From DUPQ01 sp022706885 (lineage in GTDB: Bacteria > Bacillota > Clostridia > DUPQ01), in assembly GCA_022706885.1 (NCBI GenBank), contig JAKJBR010000002.1, positions 1 to 64,000 of the forward strand: a stretch of DNA of 64,000 nucleotides, read 5' to 3'. Both the position numbers and the translations under genes were made by a program. Below, piece after piece: positions 36,832 through 44,800 of the stretch. Every line of letters begins with the position of its first letter. The stretch's first letter is position 1. The notes below the pieces were generated by a model, which did not search any database, was not told where the DNA came from, and saw only the letters and a list, made by a program, of their open reading frames with translations.

Positions 36832-37396
36832 CATTATAAAAAAAGCCAAAGCGGGTGATGAAGTTTCCATGGAATATCTTTTAAAGGAGTATTTGTCCCT
36901 TGTGCGTAAAAAAGCGACCGGTCTTTTTCTGATGGGAGCGGACAAGGACGATCTTTTACAGGAGGGAATGATAGGTCTTTTCAAAGCCATACTGAACTAC
37001 GATGAAACAAAAGAAGCTTCCTTTGATACATTTGCGGCACTGTGCATAAACAGACAGATGTTTTCCGCAATAAAAGGAGCAAACAGAAAGAAACATAAAC
37101 TTATCAACGAATACATTTCCATATACACGGAGGATAAAGAAGATATACCTTTAGCCATACCGGATGAGAAGTATAATCCCGAGGTAATAGTTACCGAAAC
37201 CGAAGCGTTACACAATCTTGAAGACATGATACGTAACAAATTGAGCAGTATGGAAAATAAAGTTTTAGATATGCTTATTGAAGGTCACAGTGTTGCCTAT
37301 ATGAGTAAAAAAATAGGTAAAAATGCAAAATCCGTGGACAATGCCATACAGCGTATCAAAAGCAAAGTGCGTAACATTTTGAAAGAAGAGCATTGA
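36809..37396 (+). CDS. sigH: RNA polymerase sigma factor SigH-type (sigma-30)
   Basis: Sigma-70 family factor of 195 residues. Region 2 (about 20-95) has DLLQEGMIGLFKAI and FDTFAALCINRQM; region 4 (about 135-192) has MLIEGHSVAYMSKKIGKNAKSVDNAIQRIKSKV. Placement after rlmB-rae1 is that of sigH, which controls transition-state and early sporulation genes in Bacillus and Clostridia. This supports descent from a spore-forming line, though no spo gene lies here. The genes rpmG-secE-nusG that often follow are absent; a tRNA gene follows instead. Confidence 0.92.
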   Translation: MKTEKINSIIKKAKAGDEVSMEYLLKEYLSLVRKKATGLFLMGADKDDLLQEGMIGLFKAILNYDETKEASFDTFAALCINRQMFSAIKGANRKKHKLINEYISIYTEDKEDIPLAIPDEKYNPEVIVTETEALHNLEDMIRNKLSSMENKVLDMLIEGHSVAYMSKKIGKNAKSVDNAIQRIKSKVRNILKEEH

Positions 37397-37420
37397 AGTA
37401 TCGGTTTTATATGTTATAAT
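37393..37420 (+). promoter_or_regulatory. tRNA-Thr promoter
   Basis: TTGAAG (37393-37398), 16-bp spacer, TATAAT (37415-37420), nine bases before the tRNA. The -35 overlaps the sigH stop codon. Confidence 0.75.
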
Positions 37421-37429
37421 AGCCTAGTC

Positions 37430-37505
37430 GCTGACATAGCTCAGTCGGTAGAGCACCTCATTGGTAATGAGGAGGTCGGCAGTTCGATTCTGCTTGTCAG
37501 CTCCA
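37430..37505 (+). tRNA. tRNA-Thr (anticodon GGT)
   Basis: 76-nt cloverleaf. Acceptor GCTGACA pairs with TGTCAGC; D-arm around AGCTCAGTCGGTAGAGC; anticodon stem CCTCA/TGAGG around loop TTGGTAA gives anticodon GGT; T-arm has GTTCGATTC; CCA is encoded. It reads ACC and ACU codons. Confidence 0.97.
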
Positions 37506-37509
37506 TAAG

Positions 37510-37543
37510 AAAGGTATGATACAAGGTCATACCTTTTTCTTTT
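37510..37543 (+). terminator. Terminator after tRNA-Thr
   Basis: AAAGGTATGA (37510-37519) pairs perfectly with TCATACCTTT (37528-37537), followed by a T-rich tail. Confidence 0.92.
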
Positions 37544-37629
37544 ACCTGTCTCTGTTAAGAAGTATCAACACTTTCAAATAACATTTTGCGTCTTAAACAG
37601 AGGAATAAGAAAGCAGGCACTATACCTTA

Positions 37630-37691
37630 TACGACGGAAATTTACCGAATACGACGGGAATATTGCATATAAAAAGATATACATTTATAAT
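37630..37691 (+). promoter_or_regulatory. Promoter and LytTR-type direct-repeat operator of the LytTR/DUF3021 operon
   Basis: TACGACGG occurs at 37630-37637 and again at 37650-37657, a 20-bp period (two helical turns). Thirteen bases after the start of the second copy comes TTGCAT (37663-37668), then a 17-bp spacer and TATAAT (37686-37691). The same layout, base for base in spacing, precedes the giant surface-protein gene at 38767-38828. The repeat pair lies where LytTR activators bind. Between tRNA terminator and this site (37544-37629) nothing else was recognised apart from a loose CTCTGTT/AACAGAG inverted repeat. Confidence 0.8.
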
Positions 37692-37726
37692 GAAAACAGC
37701 CATGAAAGGAAAGGGGCAATAAGTTT

Positions 37727-38191
37727 GTGGGTGTGAAATTTCGCTTTATTCATGACGATGCACTGGGTAATGATATAGAAATTACCGTACGTGCCGCGGA
37801 AAAAAATGAACGAGTGGAAAAGCTGTTATCAAAACTTGCGGAGAATTCCGGCCAACAAATATCCGGTCAGATTCTTTCGGAAAAGTACGATATAGACACT
37901 TCCGATATCATTTTGGTTATGCGCGACGGTCGTTATGTAACGGCGAAAACAGTCAGAGGAGACTATATTATAAAAGATGCACTGACACGCGTGGAAGAAA
38001 GCCTCAATCCCACATGGTTCGTAAGAATATCGCAGTCGGAGATAATAAACCTTAAGTATCTTAAGAACTGGGATTTCGTTGGCGGAGGAATAATTCAGAT
38101 AAAGATGGAGAATGGAATAATAACTCACTCATCGAGGCGATATGCTACACAAATTCGCGATATGCTTCTTAAGAGGAGGGCAAAACGATGA
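37727..38191 (+). CDS. LytTR DNA-binding domain regulator
   Basis: 154-residue protein. Residues 1-50 form a short N-terminal part without a receiver domain; residues about 50-150 match the LytTR DNA-binding fold (VRISQSEIINLKYLKNW, then GGGIIQIKMENG and SSRRYATQIRDML). GTG at 37727 is the likely start, ten bases after AAAGGGG; GTG at 37733 is an alternative. It overlaps the DUF3021 gene by four bases. Such pairs resemble the LytTR regulatory systems HdrRM and BrsRM of streptococci, in which a membrane partner holds the LytTR activator in check and the activator drives its own operon. The target here is probably the giant gene downstream. Confidence 0.9.
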   Translation: MGVKFRFIHDDALGNDIEITVRAAEKNERVEKLLSKLAENSGQQISGQILSEKYDIDTSDIILVMRDGRYVTAKTVRGDYIIKDALTRVEESLNPTWFVRISQSEIINLKYLKNWDFVGGGIIQIKMENGIITHSSRRYATQIRDMLLKRRAKR

Positions 38192-38661
38192 AAAAACGTT
38201 TGATTATCAGATCTCTTATCGGACTTGTTGTCGGCGCACTGGCAGTACATGCAATTACTCTGTTTGTTAATTACATCAGCAGAGGTGAAATTTTAATCTG
38301 TATGCCGCAACTTATTGAAAAGCTCGGACTTACCAAAGCCATAATTGTTCAGACCGTACTCGGTGCACTTATCGGTATGATAGCTATTGGCGGAACGGTT
38401 CTGTTTGACATAGAAACATGGAGTTTACTGCGTGCCACTGTGGCGCACTGTGCACTTATACTGTTTTCATATTTGTCGGTAGGAATGCTGTTAAATTGGT
38501 TTTCTTTCCACATAATCCCTATCCTCATAATGACGGGCGGAACTATAATTGCCTATGCGTTGGTATGGCTCATAATGTACGCCATCTGGAAAGCGGAAAT
38601 ACGAAAAATGAACCGCCTTACGGAAGAGTATAAAAAAGATATAGAAGCAAGTGAAGATTAG
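38188..38661 (+). CDS. DUF3021 family membrane protein
   Basis: 157 residues with four membrane spans (about 5-27, 43-70, 77-101 and 107-132) and a charged C-terminal tail of about 25 residues facing the cytoplasm. DUF3021 proteins are regularly encoded next to stand-alone LytTR regulators, as here. By analogy with HdrM and BrsM the protein may sequester or inhibit the regulator at the membrane; this is inference, since DUF3021 is not the same family. Start ATG overlaps the regulator stop (ATGA) after AAGAGGAGGG. Confidence 0.85.
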   Translation: MKKRLIIRSLIGLVVGALAVHAITLFVNYISRGEILICMPQLIEKLGLTKAIIVQTVLGALIGMIAIGGTVLFDIETWSLLRATVAHCALILFSYLSVGMLLNWFSFHIIPILIMTGGTIIAYALVWLIMYAIWKAEIRKMNRLTEEYKKDIEASED

Positions 38662-38693
38662 CACTCATAAAAGGAAAAACATATATCAAAAGG

Positions 38694-38717
38694 TCGGCCG
38701 GAAGGGTCGATTTTTTT
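38694..38717 (+). terminator. Terminator after the LytTR operon
   Basis: TCGGCC (38694-38699) pairs with GGTCGA (38705-38710) with one G-T pair, then seven T. Confidence 0.75.
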
Positions 38718-38766
38718 GAGCAAATTTTTTCATTAAGACTCTATTTTTCCACTATCTTTAACCGTT

Positions 38767-38828
38767 TATGACGGGAAATTGCCGAATGCGACCAAACTGT
38801 TGAATGAAAAAATTTGAGTGGATATAAT
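38767..38828 (+). promoter_or_regulatory. LytTR-controlled promoter of the giant surface-protein gene
   Basis: Repeat copies start at 38767 (TATGACGG) and 38787 (TGCGACCA), 20 bp apart. TTGAAT (38800-38805), 17-bp spacer and TATAAT (38823-38828) follow. Aligned with the regulator's own promoter, 19 of 23 bases from 38770 to 38792 match 37633-37655, and distances from repeat to -35 (13) and to -10 (36) are identical. A 45-nt leader precedes the start codon. Confidence 0.8.
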
Positions 38829-38877
38829 CGGGTCAGACTTATTCATTGAGCAAATTTTTTGTATCTGGAGGAAGAAA

Positions 38878-41800
38878 ATGAAACACGCAGGAAGAAGATT
38901 TTTTGCATTACTGATGACATTGGTAATGTTACTTACCATGATACCCGCAACGGTAACAGCTAATCCGGGTGAGCCGGAAGTTTTTATTGTGGCGGGAAGA
39001 ATAACCGATAGTGTTACAAAGAAAGGCTTAAGCGGAGCAACGGTAAGATTATCAAATACGGAGAAGGAATATACCGATACTACCGATGCCTTCGGGTATT
39101 ATCAGATAGATGCTCATGAGGCGGGAACTTATGAAATATCCGCTTCGCTTAGAGGCTATTCTACGGTTACGGATAACAATTTTGAATTGAACGGTACAAA
39201 AGACTGGTTTGCCGAACTGACACTTGATTCAGATCCTTGCATAGATATATATGCATCGGTCAAGTGCGTTTATTCAGGCATTGCGCTTGAGGGAGTAGAG
39301 GTTCGGGCAAGACACAGCAGTGAGGGACTATTTACCGAACTAACAGACAGTGACGGAAGTGCCGTATTCTACAATTTACCCAAGGGAAAATATACTTTTG
39401 AGGTAAACGTAAACGGTCAGCCGGGATGGGAAAACTATATATCAGGTGAATATGACGTAACGCAAGACCAGTTACTAAACTGTTCTTTAAAGCCTAAATA
39501 TCAAAGCCTTACGGTGAAAACCTACGGCTTTTGTGCTTTTACCGAACAGGAAAACAGTCCTTTACGTAATGTCTATGTAAGACTTCACGGCTTGGATCCT
39601 ACAAATCACGATGTGGAGCTTATCTCTCCAGCACCGATAAAGACGGGAGAAGATGGAACGGTGGTATTTGATAAGCTTGTACCTATTGATTGGTTAATAG
39701 AAGTATATTCACCGGGATATGAACCCGAAGAAGCAATAGTAAAAGCTATGCCTGACGGAACATTTGAACAGGACACGGTTCGAATGAATATGGTATTTCA
39801 TCCCGGAACCCTGACTGCAAATCTTGATTCGCTATATGATGATGAACAAATATATTACGGTCTGGAAGTACATCTTTGCGGTAATGATACCATAACGGAA
39901 GGTTTGACACGTACCGTCACTGTCAAATCATGGGATAAGCCTAAAAGGGTTGCTACTTTTAGAAACCTTTTACCGGGACAATATAAAGTGTATACTTATG
40001 GAAATTGCGAGCGCTATGTACAAATATTGGTGCAAGACGGAAATATTTATTGTGATGCAGCTGTGAATCCGTCGATTTCGCCTTTAAGAGTGTTTTCCGT
40101 AACTTTCCAGGGTGAGACACAGGCTGTTGCCAAGATGGGTAAGAAAACAGAGGTGGAATTACCTTTGGATGTTGAAAAGGCAAATTATTCGGGTTTCCTG
40201 AAAAAAATAGATATGGATGAGGAAGGTACTCTTAAAACTTCGCCTGCCGCCAATACTGTAATGACATTGGTTCCTTCGGAATATTATCCTCAGAATCCTG
40301 AAAAAGGCCAAACATATACCGTAACAACCGATGAGTTCGGTTACTATTCTTTCAATGTGTATCCCGGATTATATGGTGTGACTGTTTCCGGTATGGACGA
40401 TTACTGGGGAGCTTTTGCAAACTATCGTCAGCGTTACGTAAGCGACTATGAAGAAAGCGAAGATGAAGAAAGCGGAGAATCCGGTAAACCTGCAATAATG
40501 GGCGGATGGCCGTATTATCAGGAATGGCAAGGCAGCTACGAGTCGGCCATAGCTTACATGGGGTATGGTAAATACACAGACGGTGGTGGTAAATACACAA
40601 ACAATACAGGATATGCTGACATAGGCGGTATGCCGCTCTCCTCCGGAATGACCGAGGGAGACCTGTTTATGAAAGAAAAAGTCTGCTCTGTAAGTGTGGA
40701 GACTTTACCTGATTACCTGTACGAAGTGTGGCATGCTGTTACCGGTAAGATAAATAATGAATGGGATCCTGCCTATTATGATGATGCCCACTATGAGTTT
40801 TCAAGAACATGGTTCGATCTTGCCGGCTTCAGAACGGAGCTGTCCTGCGGCGAGATTACAGTTGATAACGATACATCTCCTTTTCCTCACAGATTTACTA
40901 AACTCAAACCGGGAACTCATGATGTCAATATCACTAAAAAAGCCGGTGCAACACCGGAGTACAGCTTACGCCGCAGAGTATGGGTCTACGAAGGTAATTA
41001 TTATGGTCTTCCAAGCTGGGAAGGAACCGATGTCGGATTTTATGATTTTCCTGCACCCGGTATACTTCCTACAGAATTTCCCTCTGATTACTGCAGCACA
41101 CCCGATACTGTCTGGCCTTGCGGGGAAATGGATATTGATATTGAGGTACGCGCTGAAGAACTGGAGCGTGGTGCTCCGGAAGACCTTGAAGAACATGTTT
41201 ATTATTTTGTAGAACTGGATGGGAATACAGGTGAGGGCGAATATAGATGCTATAAAGACTCTGAACACTACACTTTAAATGATCGTTTTTACGGATGGAG
41301 TACGGATATAATTCCCAATAAACTGTTTTCCGCGTGGCATTTGGGTTGGCAGTATGGTATTGCCTATCCGAATTATATACCGGTCACCCTATATTTCTAC
41401 ATACCTGCCAGATATGATCCCGATAAGTTGCCTGAGCAAGTCATTATACCCAGTAAATGGTTTGAGATGACATATGATCCGAGCACAGGAACGGGAGGTC
41501 CTACAATATATATTGGCGGTCCTAAGAATAATGTACGTGAGGGCTTAGGTAATGCTCCGAACATTATAAGACCTTTCAAAGCAATAATAAAAGCTAAAAA
41601 CTACTATACAGGAGAAGACATAACCGGTATATCTTTTGTTAATGACGTAGCCGGACAGGTTTTTTCTTCCGGAAACGAATATGATAATCAAATATATCTA
41701 AGGGAAACATTTTCAAATGATGACATAAATGTGGGTGACAAAAACCTTATATTCCATCAAGCCTCCTTTGAGCGAGATTTTACGGGAGACAATCGTACAG

Positions 41801-44800
41801 TCACCCTTACATTATACATGGTGCCGAATATAGGGCTGGATTTAACTGTTAAAGACAATAACGATAATCCGGTGCAGGGTGCTACGGTTCAGTTGAGGAG
41901 CGCTAAAGGTTTGGATGAGCTTCTGAAAACAGATGATATAAATGGCATGGTCGAAGTAAAGAATCTCAAAGACGAATGCTATACCTTAATTATAGATGCT
42001 GCGGGTTGTAACACATATACTTATGAACTGACGGCCGATATGTTACAACCTGACGGGACAGGCTGGATGATCTTCACACATGAAGCACAACTGACACCGT
42101 TGACCAGGCCGGAAGTTTCCGATGAAAGCTTTAACCGCTTCGGAGGCTTTTTACCCAATGTCAGTCGTATGAAAGCACAAGACACCTATGAGCTTGTTAC
42201 GGGAGATACGCCTGCAGGAGAAGCTCTTACAATGACGGTGGAAGCCGCTTTGAAGCAACAAAAACAAGGCGATGTTTTTGACAAGGTTGTAGGAGTATAC
42301 ATTGTAGATGCCAAGAAATTTGAGATAAATGACAAATCCCGTGAAGGGGAGTATACCGAGATAACGGAATTACCCAATCCGGAACATCCGGTTACCGTGA
42401 AGAAATGGTTGAATGATTTAAATAACCGTTCAACAGGTCTGGAAAATGTATTCTTCAAATACTTCGATGCGGAAAGCATTACTCAAAGAGATGGTGATTC
42501 CGGAATGGCAGACTTTAAAGGTGAGATTATGTTGTACAACTTACCTGCAGGTCCTTTCAAGCCGGTATTCATAGTTGTAACGGAAAAAGGTGCCTATGAT
42601 GTTTATGCACCGGAAATTGAAGAAGATAAACAACTTGTAGGCTTAAGAAAGAGCGGATTGCTTTCCTTCTTCTTAACTGTAGCGGATATGTATGCGGTAG
42701 CACAAACGGGACCTGCCGTACCGCTACACTTCATACTTCCGCTTCTGGAACTTACGCCTGCTCTTAGTGAAGCAGGAGAAATGCTGGAATTCGATGCTTC
42801 AATAGATATGGATGACTACAACCGGGGATATCTTAAATATGAATACAGTTTAGGTGTTAACTGTGATGCGGGAACAGCCAATCCCGGAGGATCTCCCGGT
42901 TCGGCAACATCTTATCTGCCTGCCGAGTTGTCGTTGGAAGCGGGCGGATCTGTAACTACATCGGTATCGGGTAAAGACTTAAGTATTGAAGATAAATTTA
43001 CAGGTAATGTCGGAGCCGGAGCGGATACCGATAAGTATCTGCCGGCCTTCGTAAAGGACATAGCCACAATGGAGATAAAGGCTATGGGAAGTGTCTTCTC
43101 CTCAAGCGCTACCGAATACAAAAACGATGCAGAGGTGAAGTCCTTTACCAACAGCATAGGTGTTACCGGAGAATTGGAAACAAAGACCAATATCAGTGCT
43201 GTAGGTGCTGCCGGCAAATTCATAGGCGGAGGCATATTGGCACCCGTCTTCAGGGTAATAAAGAAACTGGGTATTGATTTAGGTGCCTGCATAGATGCAA
43301 ATGTCGGTATCGGTGCAACTGTCGGATACAACGAGAATGCATATGCCGACGGCGGAAACTTGAATTTGATAAATGCGGACATAGACTTCGGTGCGGCAGC
43401 TAAATTGGGACTTTACGGTAATATCTGCGGAGGTAAGTACGGCGGTGCCAGAGGAACATTAGGTTTCGGTGGCAGCCATTCCAACTTCCAGAGCTCCATG
43501 ATGACACTTACATTAAAGTTCGTATATGATGCCAAAGAGAAAGAATTCCGTATTGAACCTGCGGAGCTTACCGGTATGTGCGAAGGTGAAGTGGAAGCCT
43601 TCTTAAAAACCGCAGTTAAAGATTTTAATATCAAATGGTATTTCCCTGTATTTGCAATAAATATGCAGTTCGGTACGGAAACCAAGTTCACACTTACTCC
43701 AATAGGTAAAGTATACAGAGAGATAGACCGTGAAACCTTCGGAACATCCACCTTCATGGCTGATGAGACAACAGGTATAATGGTAAAAGACTATCTCAGT
43801 CTTGCAACCTATGCCACAGATGAAAACAGCGGAAACATCCTCTACACCGACCTTGCAAGCCAAGGCGGAGATATGAGATTGCAACTCAGTAAATTTAACG
43901 GCACTACGTGGCAGCAGCCTGTAACGATACTTACAACCGACGGAACATTGGGCAGTTATGATTTAATAACCTTACCTAACGGTAAGATACTGATAACATA
44001 CAACTTAATATCTAAAGAACATATGAACAGTATGTTCCCTAATTCCGAAACCAAATACACATTAGGAACTATAGGCGCAAACGGATGGGTAGAAGAAGCC
44101 ACAGGCACAATAGAACAATTAGCAGGCTCATACGCTTTCAGCTGTGATTTGGCAGGATCTTACTTAGTCTGCCGTTTAACAGGCGGTACAGGAGCGGAAG
44201 GCTTCAAGATAGTAGGTTACAAATGGAACGGAGCAGGCTTCGGTGCTGTACAAGTACTGAAATATGCCGCTACTTATGACATGAGTGTTGCGGCAACCGA
44301 TAACGAATTGGTAGTTACCTACATTGACGGATTGAAGAAACTGCAGGCAATAAGCTGGACAGGTGATGTGGCAAACACAACGGTAGCAGAGGATGTAGGC
44401 TTAGTTTTAGCCATGACATCCGATGCAAACGGATACTACCTTGTGTACGAAAATGGCGGATCAGTGGACTTCTACACAAGAGGTATTAATCCAAGCTCCG
44501 TATGGACAAAGAAAGGTACCCCCGTTTCCAATGTAAGTGCAATTGAAATGGACCTTGCAGTTAACGGTGACAAACTGGTATTAAGCTTTATAAAGCCTTC
44601 GGAAGCACACTTTGATACCGATAACAAACTGGTAGTAGGAAACGAAGGCATTGCAAGTGTTACTCTTGCCAAAGACGGAACGCTGTATGATGAACAGAGA
44701 ACATATTTGGAAAACAGTCAGTTCTACAGAAATCTAAGTATTGTATGTGTCAACGGATTGGCTTATGCATTTGTAGAAGATTTGTATGAAGATACGGCTG

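Noticed and set aside
37555..37620. Inverted repeat CTCTGTT/AACAGAG as an attachment site or mobile-element end beside tRNA-Thr
   Set aside because: Short and imperfect; no duplicated tRNA end and no integrase nearby.
38818..38877. GTG start upstream of the giant protein
   Set aside because: It lies within the -10 region; the ATG at 38878 has a strong Shine-Dalgarno site and leads straight into a signal peptide.
40561..40612. Short GKYT...GKYTNN duplication as a tandem-repeat array
   Set aside because: Only two copies of a few residues; not an expanded repeat.
40757..41212. Plus-strand second-frame open stretch of 151 codons in the giant gene
   Set aside because: The main frame continues through it with clear beta-sandwich character, so no frameshift or extra gene is needed.
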